From: Archaeoglobaceae archaeon
GTDB lineage: Archaea; Halobacteriota; Archaeoglobi; Archaeoglobales; Archaeoglobaceae
Direction: 5' to 3'
Length of the DNA: 64,000 nucleotides
NCBI GenBank assembly: GCA_027036775.1
Contig: JALWDS010000034.1
Location: 1 to 64,000, forward strand
The notes below the pieces were generated by a model. It worked only from the letters and a program-made list of their open reading frames with translations, did no database searches and had not been told where the DNA came from. Of the stretch, positions 17,008 to 25,981 are shown one piece after another; position 1 is the first letter of the stretch; each line of letters starts with the position of its first letter. The translations under genes were made by a program, and so were the position numbers.

Positions 17008-18183
17008 ATGAAGAAGGTCGTTTTTTTTGTTTTTGTCTTACTCCTTTTTGTTCAACCCGTTTTTGCCAAGCACATATCCCTTTCCGATCTAAACGTCGTG
17101 GTTGAGAACAAAAAGGACTACTACTCTCAAAACGAGTTCGTCAATTTAACGATAACGATCAGTCCGAAGAACGACGACATAGCGAAGGAGATGGCCAACA
17201 GGAAGTATACGATATACAACTACCTGTCACAACCTCGAACCGTGGCTACCCTCTACTACAAGAACGGACCGTCTCTCACGAAAAGTTCGAAGGATCAAAT
17301 TTTGACATTCAAAAAGGAGGAAACGAACTGGGATCAGGGTATAGACAGCCTCAAAGTGAACTTGAGCGGATACACGCCTACTATATCGGAGGGACTGAAA
17401 GAAATTACCGTGTTCGAATTCACGATGGAGGACGCGGACACCGTTAAAGTTAACGTTACGGTTGTGAACACGCAGAAGCTCAAGGAGGAAATAGACAGCT
17501 TCAAAAACTCTCTAAACGAGATAGAAAAGGAGCTGAAGAGCATACCCTCAGTTGGATCATCTAACCCCCTCTTCAAGAAGTTGAACGACTTGAAGAGCGA
17601 CCTAAACGAGATATTTACGCTTTACAACACCCGACACTACTTAGACCTCTGCGGTAGAATTGAAAGCTTTAAAAAAGATTTAGACTCCCTTAAGGTCGAA
17701 GTTAAAAAGACGCACGCCAGTTACTACATAGACGAATGCGAGGATGTTCTCGGAGGTATAGACATCAACATAACGAAGGCGGAAAGCATAGTAAGCATAC
17801 TAAAGACGAAAAATCTAAACTACACGCTCAAGATAGTTGAGCTCAAGTCCGAGAAGAAGAGGCTCTCCGACGATCTAAATAATTTGAAGAGCTATTACGA
17901 CAATGGAGACTACGAATACGTAATAGAGAACGGTGAAAAGCTTTTGAACGAACTCTACAAGTTGAATGACGAGGTTACCGCTTTGGTAGAGGAGCTTCAA
18001 TCCCTCACCCAACAGAAAACAACCACAGTTCAAACTACGCAAAAGCCCGTTAATTTGAACGTGGACATAAAAAAATTGGGATTTTACGCCGGAATTGGTG
18101 CGGGAGCTTTGGTTGCCATCGTTTTGATCGCTCTCGGTTTGAGGAGATACCTGAGAAGGAGGAGATGGGACGAGCTTAAATGA
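17008..18183 (+). CDS. Membrane-anchored coiled-coil protein in cetZ operon
   Basis: A 391-residue protein of unknown family. It has an N-terminal signal peptide (MKKVVFFVFVLLLFVQPVFA) and a beta-rich extracytoplasmic region of about 130 residues. A long charged helical region (about 150-335) has clear heptad character, for example KEEIDSFKNSLNEIEKELKSI and KSEKKRLSDDLNNLKSYY. A Thr/Gln linker, one transmembrane helix (about 360-378) and a short basic tail (LRRYLRRRRWDELK) end it. The topology puts the coiled coil outside and the basic tail inside. ATG 17008 with GGGTG upstream is preferred over the GTG at 16999. Position directly after cetZ suggests a link to the cytoskeletal polymer, but no domain proves it. 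Confidence 0.75.
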   Translation: MKKVVFFVFVLLLFVQPVFAKHISLSDLNVVVENKKDYYSQNEFVNLTITISPKNDDIAKEMANRKYTIYNYLSQPRTVATLYYKNGPSLTKSSKDQILTFKKEETNWDQGIDSLKVNLSGYTPTISEGLKEITVFEFTMEDADTVKVNVTVVNTQKLKEEIDSFKNSLNEIEKELKSIPSVGSSNPLFKKLNDLKSDLNEIFTLYNTRHYLDLCGRIESFKKDLDSLKVEVKKTHASYYIDECEDVLGGIDINITKAESIVSILKTKNLNYTLKIVELKSEKKRLSDDLNNLKSYYDNGDYEYVIENGEKLLNELYKLNDEVTALVEELQSLTQQKTTTVQTTQKPVNLNVDIKKLGFYAGIGAGALVAIVLIALGLRRYLRRRRWDELK

Positions 18184-18731
18184 GGTTCGTAGTAGCTTTA
18201 ACTGGGGCGAGTGGGCAGGTATACGGATTCAAACTCGTGGAAAGGCTTGTGGAATTTGCAGAGGTTTACACGATCGTTTCTAAAACCGCAGAAAAGATTG
18301 CGGAAATCGAGGGTTTGGATTTGGATGTTCTCAAATCTAAATCTACAAAATTTTACACCGAAGATGAGATTACCGCTCCAATTTCGAGCGGTAGCTTTAA
18401 GCACGACGGAATGGTGATAGCTCCTTGCAGTGTCAAGACAGCTTCGAGCATAGCTTACGGCATAACGAACAACCTCATAACGAGGAGTGCGGACGTAACG
18501 CTTAAGGAAGGGAGGAAACTCATAATACTTTTCAGAGAGACCCCTCTCCACATCGGTCATTTAAGAACCCTCTTGAGGCTGGCTGAGATGGGTGCGGTGA
18601 TAATGCCTCCAGTCCCGGCATTCTACATAAAGCCAAGGACGATCGAAGATTTGGTGGATCACACGGTTTGCAGGATTTTGGATCTGCTCGGTTTGGATGC
18701 GGACTGCAGGAGATGGAGCGGAAACGTGTAA
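18180..18731 (+). CDS. ubiX: UbiX family flavin prenyltransferase
   Basis: UbiX attaches a dimethylallyl unit to reduced FMN, making the prenyl-FMN cofactor of UbiD decarboxylases. The N-terminal FMN site ALTGASGQVYGFKL and the core APCSVKTASSIAYGITNNLITRSADV are family hallmarks. The C-terminal REtPLHIGHL and MPPVPAFYIKP segments also match. Length of 183 residues is typical. It overlaps the coiled-coil gene by four bases (ATGA), so it is co-transcribed with cetZ. Its likely partner, a UbiD family decarboxylase, is at 49.5-50.7 kb in this window. Confidence 0.93.
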   Translation: MRFVVALTGASGQVYGFKLVERLVEFAEVYTIVSKTAEKIAEIEGLDLDVLKSKSTKFYTEDEITAPISSGSFKHDGMVIAPCSVKTASSIAYGITNNLITRSADVTLKEGRKLIILFRETPLHIGHLRTLLRLAEMGAVIMPPVPAFYIKPRTIEDLVDHTVCRILDLLGLDADCRRWSGNV

Positions 18732-18791
18732 CGTTCGTATTCGTAAATTAAGCAAACTATTTAAGACAAATCACACTAATGACGGGATGTT

Positions 18792-20552
18792 ATGAAAAAC
18801 TGTGCTATAGGGCCAATGATGGGTATTTTGTTGATGGTAGTAGTAGCGGTGGTAATGGTGTTTGCATTCACACATCTGTCCTCTCACCTGTCTAATTTAA
18901 TAAGAGGTAGTAAACCCCTCGCTGCGATAGTCGATCTAAAAGCTTATTACGTCAAAGGTTTGAATAAGACAGTAATCGTGCTAAACCACTTAGGAGGAGA
19001 ACCCATTCCCCTTGACGACTTAAAAGTCGTGATTCAATCAAAGTCGGGAACAAAGTGTGCGGTAACGGGTTCGGGATTCGTTTCTTTGATTGGATACTAT
19101 TACAGGTTAAATAAAACCGCTATGGGTGATGGAAACGCCGTAAATCCGAATGATGTAAAATTTTCTGAATTGGTCTTCACAAGAAGAGACAAAAGTATAT
19201 TTTTCGATTGGAGTGATGGAGGTCCCGATGACAATTTAACAGACTACTTCGGTGTAGTTTGGGAGGGGAAGTTAAAAGTAGTTGAGAATGGATCATACAC
19301 ATTCACTTTGACGTCTGACGATGGTTCTTGGCTATGGATAGACGGTAACTTGATAATAAATAACGGAGGTTTACATGGGGCGCAATCAAAGTCAAATACA
19401 ATCTACCTAACCAAGGGTTTCCACGATGTAAAGGTGATGATGTACGAATGGGAAGGTAGTGCCGTGTGTAAGTTAACATGGATGGGTCCAAACGTATCTT
19501 CTCCAACACCCGTGCTCATCGGCGAAACGAGTAAGAAAACACTTTATGCGGGTGACTCTGCAAAGATCGTGTTTGATGCAAGTGCCTCAGATCCCGTTTT
19601 GATCAAGTTGATCTATGTGCCAGCCAAGCAGGTGTTATGCAGTAAAGAAATAACACCAGTATCAGTCACACCTAAGAGCGGTTTTATAGCCTACTACTAT
19701 TCGGATCCAAACTGGTCAAATCTCGTTGCTACGAGAGTGGAGAAAAGAATACGATTTGCATCAAAAGAAAGTGGATACGATTCAGACGTGCCAGACTGGC
19801 CAAAACCTATAATAGGCAAGAATAAGGGTTTTAGCGTAAGATGGGTTGGATACATTTACGTGAAAGAAGAAGATAACTATACCTTCTACCTAACCGTTGA
19901 AGACGATGGATGGTTGTACATCGACGATAAACTCGTCGTTGAGAATTACAATATGGCTGGTATTCAAGAAGTCCACGAAACTGTTCATCTTACTAAAGGA
20001 TACCATAAGTTGGAGCTTTGGATGAAGTGTATTTATGGTTATCCTGTGGCAATCCTCAAGTGGAATAGAGGTGGCGTTCCCGTTATAACTGATTTCTTAG
20101 AAGGTAACTGGATTTGTTATTACTACAACGGAACGAACTTCAATAGTTTTGTTACAAAGGATGGTCCCTACAATAGATTACGATTCTCAGATGGAGAAGA
20201 CACATCTCGTAACTGGGATTCGGATATTCCAAATTGGCCACTTAATATAACACACCGAACAGATAATTTTAGTGTGATATGCAAAGCTACCATTACTCTT
20301 CCTGAAGGTTATTACACCTTTAATTTAACTTCGGACGATGGTTCCCGACTCTACATTGACGGTAATTTGGTCGTAGATAACTGGGGCGATCATGGCCCAA
20401 GATCGAGATGGGGTGTACGTTACTTGTCTTCTGGAGATCACACGTTTGAGGTTCGGATGTACGAAAATGGAGGAGGAGCATTACTATACTTGCAATATGC
20501 TAGAGGAGTGTACACCATGCCAGAGTTCGTGAGAGCATATAATATATATTAA
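18792..20552 (+). CDS. Pilin-like secreted protein with three PA14 domains
   Basis: A 586-residue surface protein. The N-terminus MKNCAIGPMMGILLMVVV is an archaeal type IV pilin-like class III signal with one hydrophobic helix. Three PA14 domains follow at about residues 95-236, 295-426 and 437-574. Each carries the hallmark DDGSWLWIDG, DDGWLYIDD or DDGSRLYIDG strand. PA14 domains bind carbohydrates in adhesins and glycosidases, so a role in surface adhesion is plausible. The pilin-like helix would let it join or tether to a pilus. It has its own TATA-like ACTATTTAAG about 25 bases upstream. By eye its codons are more AT-rich than those of neighbours, consistent with transfer or relaxed selection. 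It is flanked by non-coding sequence on both sides. Confidence 0.85.
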   Translation: MKNCAIGPMMGILLMVVVAVVMVFAFTHLSSHLSNLIRGSKPLAAIVDLKAYYVKGLNKTVIVLNHLGGEPIPLDDLKVVIQSKSGTKCAVTGSGFVSLIGYYYRLNKTAMGDGNAVNPNDVKFSELVFTRRDKSIFFDWSDGGPDDNLTDYFGVVWEGKLKVVENGSYTFTLTSDDGSWLWIDGNLIINNGGLHGAQSKSNTIYLTKGFHDVKVMMYEWEGSAVCKLTWMGPNVSSPTPVLIGETSKKTLYAGDSAKIVFDASASDPVLIKLIYVPAKQVLCSKEITPVSVTPKSGFIAYYYSDPNWSNLVATRVEKRIRFASKESGYDSDVPDWPKPIIGKNKGFSVRWVGYIYVKEEDNYTFYLTVEDDGWLYIDDKLVVENYNMAGIQEVHETVHLTKGYHKLELWMKCIYGYPVAILKWNRGGVPVITDFLEGNWICYYYNGTNFNSFVTKDGPYNRLRFSDGEDTSRNWDSDIPNWPLNITHRTDNFSVICKATITLPEGYYTFNLTSDDGSRLYIDGNLVVDNWGDHGPRSRWGVRYLSSGDHTFEVRMYENGGGALLYLQYARGVYTMPEFVRAYNIY

Positions 20553-20736
20553 TTTTATTGTTCAACCTTTTTCTAAAATCTTAGCAAGATTTTTCATCTG
20601 TAACCTCAGTATTGGTAGCCTTTTTAGGTCTTTTGATCTCTCCAATAAAAACAAAAAAAGAGGGCACACTCCTCTGTGAACTTTTATACGTCCCAAGCCT
20701 CGACAAGCTTAAATATTTCACCCCTCACAAACCGAT
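20553..20736. other. Intergenic region with T-run terminator, small hairpin and sepF promoter
   Basis: Non-coding. Just after the PA14 gene stop come T-runs (TTTTATTGTTCAACCTTTTTC) typical of archaeal termination. A short hairpin AGAGG-GCACACT-CCTCT lies near 20658-20676. The TATA-like CTTAAATATT near 20709-20718 is about 20-28 bases before sepF ATG 20737, indicating a leaderless message. No guide-RNA boxes or tRNA were seen. Confidence 0.55.
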
Positions 20737-21108
20737 ATGATATTTAAACTCTTCAAAAAGGATAAGGTTGAGGTTGAGGATTACGAGGAGCTCGATCTGA
20801 GCGAATACGAGGCCGAGATAAGTGATGAGGGTGTCACATACATAAAGGTCGCTGAGGTGACTGGAATAAACGAAATTCCCGAGATAAGAAGGCAGATATA
20901 CAACGGAAACATAGTGATTGCGGATATCGCATTTATAAAGCACGATAAGTGGATTTACGAGAGGGTTTTGAAGGACCTGAGGCAGTTGGCTATGGACGTG
21001 AAGGGAGACATAGTGGGTTTGGGTGAAGACTACATAATCGTTACACCGACGGGTATCAAGGTCGATAGGGTGAAAATAAGGGGTAGCAAAAGTCTTGAAA
21101 ACAGATGA
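20737..21108 (+). CDS. sepF: SepF-like cell division protein
   Basis: A 123-residue archaeal SepF (DUF552). The N-terminal MIFKLFKKDK is a short amphipathic, basic segment suited to membrane binding. A linker leads to the SepF core, with IPEIRRQIYNGNIVIADIAFI and RVLKDLRQLAMDVKGDIVGLGEDYIIVTP. SepF anchors FtsZ to the membrane during division in archaea lacking FtsA. No FtsZ gene is adjacent; a CetZ-like gene is 5 kb upstream. The stop overlaps the zpr1 start (ATGA), so the two are co-translated. Confidence 0.9.
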   Translation: MIFKLFKKDKVEVEDYEELDLSEYEAEISDEGVTYIKVAEVTGINEIPEIRRQIYNGNIVIADIAFIKHDKWIYERVLKDLRQLAMDVKGDIVGLGEDYIIVTPTGIKVDRVKIRGSKSLENR

Positions 21109-21701
21109 AGATAATTCAAACTATGGTAAACTGCCCGGTGTGCGGTAGGGAGTTGAAGGTAAACACCGTATTGTATGACACACCGTTCTTCGGGAAGGTG
21201 CTGATAACTACGATCGTTTGCGAATGCGGTTTTAAGCATGCGGATTCGATAGTTTCCGAAATAAAAGAGCCTACGAGATTCAAGGTTAAGATAAACAAAG
21301 AGACTCTTTACGACAAGGTGATAAGGTCTACTTCTGGAACTATAAGGATTCCCGAGATAGGCGTGGATGTAGAGCCGGGTCCGGCTTCTCAGGCCTTCAT
21401 AACAAACGTCGAGGGAGTTCTAATGAGGATAAGGGATATAGTTGAGATGGCCAAGAGGTGGAATTCGGACAATGAAGAAGCTGTAAAGAGGTGCGACGAG
21501 ATACTGAAGAGGATAGACGACACGATCAACGGCAAGGATGAATTAACCCTCATACTTGAAGACCCATTCGGAAACAGCCTTATTCTTTCCAACAACGCCT
21601 TTAGGGAGAGGATGAAGGAGGAAGAGGCAAGAGCTTTGAAAACCGGTATGACGATAATGGATCTAACGGGGTTAAGCGAGGATGAGATTCTCGGACTGTG
21701 A
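21105..21701 (+). CDS. ZPR1-type zinc finger protein
   Basis: A 198-residue archaeal ZPR1 homologue. The zinc site CPVCG...CECGFKHAD lies in the first 50 residues. The downstream beta-rich domain has RSTSGTIRIPEIGVDVEPGPASQAFITNVEGVL, the conserved ZPR1 core sequence. In eukaryotes ZPR1 binds elongation factor 1A as a folding chaperone; the archaeal role is not established. It overlaps sepF by four bases and mqnC by 20 bases, in a sepF-zpr1-mqnC-membrane protein run. Confidence 0.9.
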   Translation: MKIIQTMVNCPVCGRELKVNTVLYDTPFFGKVLITTIVCECGFKHADSIVSEIKEPTRFKVKINKETLYDKVIRSTSGTIRIPEIGVDVEPGPASQAFITNVEGVLMRIRDIVEMAKRWNSDNEEAVKRCDEILKRIDDTINGKDELTLILEDPFGNSLILSNNAFRERMKEEEARALKTGMTIMDLTGLSEDEILGL

Positions 21702-22755
21702 TTACTTTCTTGAGAAGAACTTAAAGGGGGAAGATTTGAGTAAAGATGAGGCTTTGGAACTCTTTAACTTGCCCCTCCACACCGTCGGTGAAATTGCGAA
21801 CGATATAAGAAGGGCCAAATGCGGTGAACTCGTAACTTTCGTCGTCGGTATAAACATCAACTTTACAAACGTCTGCGTTTCGAAGTGCAAGTTCTGTGCC
21901 TTCTACGCCAAAAGCGACGGATACGTCTTAACGAAGGAGGAGATACTTGAGAAGGTAGGTAAGGCGGTTGAGAGAGGTGCGACTCAAATTCTAATGCAAG
22001 GTGGAATGAATCCAGATCTGGGAATAGAGTGGTTCGAAGATCTGTTTAGGTCTGTGAAGGAGAGGTATCCAAACGTTCACATCCACAGCCTTTCCGCCCC
22101 AGAAATACACTTCTTGGCAAAGAAGGAGGGGACGAGTGTTAGAGAGGTCATAGAGAGGTTGAGAAGTGCTGGCTTGGATTCCATACCCGGTGGCGGAGCG
22201 GAGATCTTGGTCGATAGAGTTAGAAGAGAGTTGAGTCCGAAGAAGGTCGATTCGAGTGGTTGGTTGAAGGTTATGGAGACCGCACACAAATTGGGCATGA
22301 AAACAACCGCTACCATGATGTTCGGTCACATCGAAACCGATGAAGATATAGTCGAACACCTCTTCAAGATAAGGGATCTGCAATCTAAGACCGGGGGATT
22401 TACCGCATTCATACCTTGGACGTTTCAGCCAAAAAATACCGAACTATACAAAAAAATTAAAGAGCCAGTCCCACCGACGAGATACCTTCAAGTTTTGGCA
22501 ATTTCGAGGATAGTTCTTCACAACTTCAGGAACGTTCAAACCTCATGGCTAACTCAGGGTCTTGAGATAGCCCTTTTGGGTTTGTTTTTCGGTGCGAACG
22601 ACTTCGGAGATTTGATGCTCGAAGAGAACGTGATAAAAGCAACTGGAAAGGATTTCAGACCCCTTGAGGTTGAAAGGGTAGTTAAGGCGGTGAAGTCGAT
22701 TGGAAGGCCCGTCGCACAGAGGGACACGTATTACAACATCGTCAGGTATCTATGA
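21682..22755 (+). CDS. mqnC: Cyclic dehypoxanthinyl futalosine synthase
   Basis: A radical SAM enzyme of the futalosine pathway to menaquinone. It cyclises dehypoxanthinyl futalosine. The cluster motif CVSKCKFCAFY (CxxxCxxC) is near residue 65. The segments PGGGAEILVDRVR, TTATMMFGHIET and FIPWTFQPKNT distinguish MqnC from the related CofH and MqnE enzymes. Length of 357 residues is typical. It starts at ATG 21682 inside the end of zpr1. Archaeoglobales have menaquinone-type quinones, so this fits. The other mqn genes are not in the window; UbiX and UbiD homologues, which also work in that pathway, are present but not adjacent. Confidence 0.88.
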   Translation: MRFSDCDYFLEKNLKGEDLSKDEALELFNLPLHTVGEIANDIRRAKCGELVTFVVGININFTNVCVSKCKFCAFYAKSDGYVLTKEEILEKVGKAVERGATQILMQGGMNPDLGIEWFEDLFRSVKERYPNVHIHSLSAPEIHFLAKKEGTSVREVIERLRSAGLDSIPGGGAEILVDRVRRELSPKKVDSSGWLKVMETAHKLGMKTTATMMFGHIETDEDIVEHLFKIRDLQSKTGGFTAFIPWTFQPKNTELYKKIKEPVPPTRYLQVLAISRIVLHNFRNVQTSWLTQGLEIALLGLFFGANDFGDLMLEENVIKATGKDFRPLEVERVVKAVKSIGRPVAQRDTYYNIVRYL

Positions 22756-23363
22756 GATACTTGACTCCCCTTCAAACCCGATTGCTCGTAGGTGTCGGAA
22801 TAAAATCCTTGGGCTACCTAATCGTTGCGAGTGGGATATTTCTCTCTTTAAAGGACAAGGCTCTCGCTCTGAAGATAGTTTACTTGGGAGTTTGCTTCGT
22901 TGTCTTCGGATGGTTCTTGATATTGAGGGCCTTGAGATTGGCCAAATCGCTCGGATTTGAAAGGAAGGGGGAGAGAATTGAAAGACAGTTTAGGATATCC
23001 GCCCACGTGGATGGAGGTCTTTTTGGTATAAAGGAGGGCGACACACTCAAGGTTAGGGGTTTGGTTAAGGAGAGGGTCGGAAGGTATTGGAAAAATGCCG
23101 ACGGTAACGTTCTACTCGTTTTAAATTGGATTCCCGTAAAGAAAACTAAACTGAATGACGGTAAGTTTGAATTTCGAATACCGAACTTAAAGGAGGGTCT
23201 ATACGAGGTTCACGTTAGGTTCGTGGAGGGTTGCGAGGAGAAGAGGCTGAAGGTTAGAGTTATGAGCTTTGAGGAGTGGAGGAGAAATTTGATTTTTGTT
23301 TTGATTGTCACCTTCGCAATTGCTATCGTTATGAGCCTTCCTTTGTTTGTGTTAATTCGTTAA
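22752..23363 (+). CDS. Membrane protein of unknown function
   Basis: A 203-residue protein not matched to a family. Two transmembrane helices lie at about residues 8-30 and 40-62. A soluble beta-rich domain (about 75-170) with an Ig-like pattern follows, ending in KEGLYEVHVRFVEG. One C-terminal helix (about 179-200) completes it. It overlaps mqnC by four bases (ATGA) and is likely co-transcribed. No catalytic motif is visible. Confidence 0.65.
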   Translation: MRYLTPLQTRLLVGVGIKSLGYLIVASGIFLSLKDKALALKIVYLGVCFVVFGWFLILRALRLAKSLGFERKGERIERQFRISAHVDGGLFGIKEGDTLKVRGLVKERVGRYWKNADGNVLLVLNWIPVKKTKLNDGKFEFRIPNLKEGLYEVHVRFVEGCEEKRLKVRVMSFEEWRRNLIFVLIVTFAIAIVMSLPLFVLIR

Positions 23364-23370
23364 CCGTAGA

Positions 23371-23378
23371 GTTTATAT
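23371..23378 (+). promoter_or_regulatory. TATA box deciding the start of the ornithine cyclodeaminase-type gene
   Basis: The run GTTTATATGA lies only about 10 bases before the first in-frame ATG (23381), but about 27 bases before the ATG at 23402. An archaeal transcript would start near 23400. The downstream ATG is therefore the likely leaderless start. Confidence 0.6.
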
Positions 23379-23401
23379 GAATGCCTTCGATGTTCTGTTT
23401 C

Positions 23402-24622
23402 ATGCGGGAGATAATAGAGTTGAAGGGGCACATAATAGATTCGATGATCTTGCCGAAGGTTTTGGACACCATAATGGACATGGGTGGCGATTTCGAGATA
23501 CTCGAACTTAGGGTTGGTAAGACCAAGACCGATGAGAGCTACTGCAAGATTTTGGTTGAGGGCGACGAAAGGTTGTTTGAAGAGCTTGAGAAGTTGGGTG
23601 CGATCCTGCCAAAAAAGGAGGTTAAAGTGGCTCCAGCCCCTGCGGACGGAGTTTTGCCAGACGGCTTTTACGCGACAACTCACCATCCAACTTACGTTTA
23701 CATAAACGGTGAGTGGAAGAAGGTCAAGCACATAGAGATGGATTGCGTTATCGTCATAGAGAACGGGGAACCCGTTTGCAAGAGGCAGGGTTTGGTTAAA
23801 AAGGGAGATTTGGTGGTCGTTGGTAGGGATGGCATAAGGGTCGAACCTCCTCAGAGGCCGAGAGAGCCGAGCGACATATTCGGTTTCATGACATCCGAGG
23901 TTTCGGCTGAAAAGCCCGTTAACTCACTGATAAGGAGGTTGGCGAGGGAGATGAAAAAACTCAGAGACAACGACGGCTTCATAATTCACGTCGTTGGAAC
24001 CGCAATAGCCCATACGGGTGCGGACGAGGCTTTGGCGGAACTCATAAGGATGGGTTACTGTCAAGCTCTATTCACTGGAAACGGATTTGCGGTAATGGAC
24101 ATAGAAAAACAGCTCTTCGGAACCACATTGGGAATGGACAAGGATACGGGCAGGGTTTACAAGGGGGGTTACAGAAATCATCTGGTTGCAATCAACGAGA
24201 TAAGAAAGGTGGGTAGCGTTAAGAAGGCCGTCGAAATGGGAATTCTTAAATCGGGAGTTTTATACGAATGCGTTAGGAACAACGTTCCCTTTGTGATTGC
24301 GGGATCGATAAGAGACGACGGCCCGTTACCAGATACGATAACGGACGTCATGAAAGCCCAGGATGAGATGCGTAAGTTCATATGGCAGGCCGACGAGAGG
24401 GGAGGGATGTGCATGATATGGGCCTCAATGCTACACGGAATTGCAACTGGTAACATGCTTCCCTCAACGATAAAAACGGTTATAGTTGACATGAATCCCT
24501 ACGTGGTTACGCGATTGCTTGATAGGGGAACGACTCACGCTTTAGGTATTGTAAGCGATCCGGGAGTTGTTATGCCCATGTTGGTTAACGAGTTGAAGAG
24601 ACTTGAGGAGGAGAAGGAGTAA
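23402..24622 (+). CDS. TIGR00300 family protein, archaeal ornithine cyclodeaminase type
   Basis: A 406-residue protein of the conserved archaeal LOR/SDH-region family (TIGR00300), members of which convert ornithine to proline. The N-terminal domain has REIIELKGHIIDSMILPKVLD. The middle has GFYATTHHPTYVYINGEW, and the C-terminal NAD-binding part has VVGTAIAHTGADEALAELIRMGY and PFVIAGSIRDDGPLPDTITD. ATG 23402 is chosen because a TATA box at 23371-23378 places transcription start about there; ATG 23381 is the alternative. It stands alone between the mqnC group and paaK. Function is transferred from the family and is not provable here. Confidence 0.82.
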   Translation: MREIIELKGHIIDSMILPKVLDTIMDMGGDFEILELRVGKTKTDESYCKILVEGDERLFEELEKLGAILPKKEVKVAPAPADGVLPDGFYATTHHPTYVYINGEWKKVKHIEMDCVIVIENGEPVCKRQGLVKKGDLVVVGRDGIRVEPPQRPREPSDIFGFMTSEVSAEKPVNSLIRRLAREMKKLRDNDGFIIHVVGTAIAHTGADEALAELIRMGYCQALFTGNGFAVMDIEKQLFGTTLGMDKDTGRVYKGGYRNHLVAINEIRKVGSVKKAVEMGILKSGVLYECVRNNVPFVIAGSIRDDGPLPDTITDVMKAQDEMRKFIWQADERGGMCMIWASMLHGIATGNMLPSTIKTVIVDMNPYVVTRLLDRGTTHALGIVSDPGVVMPMLVNELKRLEEEKE

Positions 24623-24682
24623 CTTGCCAAATCTTAACAAAATTTTTTAACACATCCTTTGACAGCCATAGCGGTGGTTTGA

Positions 24683-25981
24683 ATGTATTGGAATCCAAGC
24701 GTTGAGAGGATGAATCAAAAGGACTTGGTGGATTTGCAGAACAGAAAGTTAAAGGCGTTAGTTTTCTACGCTTACGAATACTCCCCGTTTTACAGGAGAA
24801 AGTTTAAAGAGATCGGTTTGAATCCGTGGGATTTCAACGGCTTGAAGGATTTGCACAAGCTACCCTTCACGAGCAAGAGGGACTTGAGGGAGAACTATCC
24901 CTTTGGAATGTTTGCAGTGCCTTTATCTCAGATTGTCAGATTTCACGCGTCGAGCGGGACAACTGGTAAACCCACGGTTGTGGGTTACACCAAAAACGAC
25001 ATAGACGTGTGGGTCGAATGCTTGTGCAGGGGTTTAACGTCTTGCGGTGTGACGAGCGAAGATATAGTTCAAATTGCCTACGGTTACGGACTGTTTACAG
25101 GCGGATTGGGTTTTCACTACGCGGTAGAGAGGTTGGGTGCAAGCGTCATACCAGCATCTGCGGGAAACACGAGGAGGCAGATAGAGCTCATGAAGGACCT
25201 GCACACCACAGTGATATGTTGCACGCCCTCATACATGCTCTACATGAGCGAGGTTGCGAGGGAGATGGGAGTTGATATAAGAGACACCAAGCTTAGGATG
25301 GGTATATTCGGTGCCGAGCCTTGGAGTGAAGAGACGAGAAGGAGAATAGAAGATAAAACCGGTATCACAGCTTACGACGTTTACGGGACTTCAGAGTTGG
25401 GCGGACCACTCTTTACCGAATGCGTTGAGAGGAACGGTATTCACATCTGGGCGGATCACTACCTCATCGAGATAGTCGATCCAGAGACTGGAGAGGTTTT
25501 GAGTGAAGGGGAGAAGGGTGAGCTTGTTGTAACAACTTTGAGCAAGGAGGCCCTACCCCTGATAAGGTGGAGAACAGGGGACATCACATACATGGAATCC
25601 GATAAATGCGCATGCGGAAGGACTCATCCGAGGATTATGAGGATACTCGGAAGAACCGACGACATGATCATTGTCAGGGGTGTGAACGTTTTTCCCTCTC
25701 AGATAGAGCACGTTCTCATGCAGGTTCCAGAGTTGGGAGAGCACTACGTTATAATACTCGATAGAAAGCCGGACGGGCTGGATGAAATGACGATTCAAGT
25801 TGAGTTGAGCGATAGGGCTAAGATAGACAGAACTACGGATATACTCGAGCTTGAGAGGAGGGTTGAAGAGCTTTTGAAGGAGTATCTGAACGTAAGGGCC
25901 AAGGTTGAAATAGTGAATCCCGGAACTTTGCAGAGGTTTGAGGGGAAGGCCAAGAGGATTGTAGACAGGAGGAAGATATGA
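24683..25981 (+). CDS. paaK: Phenylacetate-CoA ligase
   Basis: An adenylate-forming ligase that activates phenylacetate or related aryl acids with CoA and ATP. The phosphate-binding loop FHASSGTTGKPTVVGYT is at about residues 92-108. The motif YDVYGTSELGGP and the hinge RWRTGDITYM are intact, followed by the CACGRTHPRI cysteine pair seen in PaaK proteins. Length of 432 residues is typical. The usual archaeal neighbourhood is present: an ACT-domain protein follows, separated here by one unknown gene. It may support aryl-acid use or amino-acid fermentation. It overlaps the next gene by four bases. Confidence 0.92.
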   Translation: MYWNPSVERMNQKDLVDLQNRKLKALVFYAYEYSPFYRRKFKEIGLNPWDFNGLKDLHKLPFTSKRDLRENYPFGMFAVPLSQIVRFHASSGTTGKPTVVGYTKNDIDVWVECLCRGLTSCGVTSEDIVQIAYGYGLFTGGLGFHYAVERLGASVIPASAGNTRRQIELMKDLHTTVICCTPSYMLYMSEVAREMGVDIRDTKLRMGIFGAEPWSEETRRRIEDKTGITAYDVYGTSELGGPLFTECVERNGIHIWADHYLIEIVDPETGEVLSEGEKGELVVTTLSKEALPLIRWRTGDITYMESDKCACGRTHPRIMRILGRTDDMIIVRGVNVFPSQIEHVLMQVPELGEHYVIILDRKPDGLDEMTIQVELSDRAKIDRTTDILELERRVEELLKEYLNVRAKVEIVNPGTLQRFEGKAKRIVDRRKI

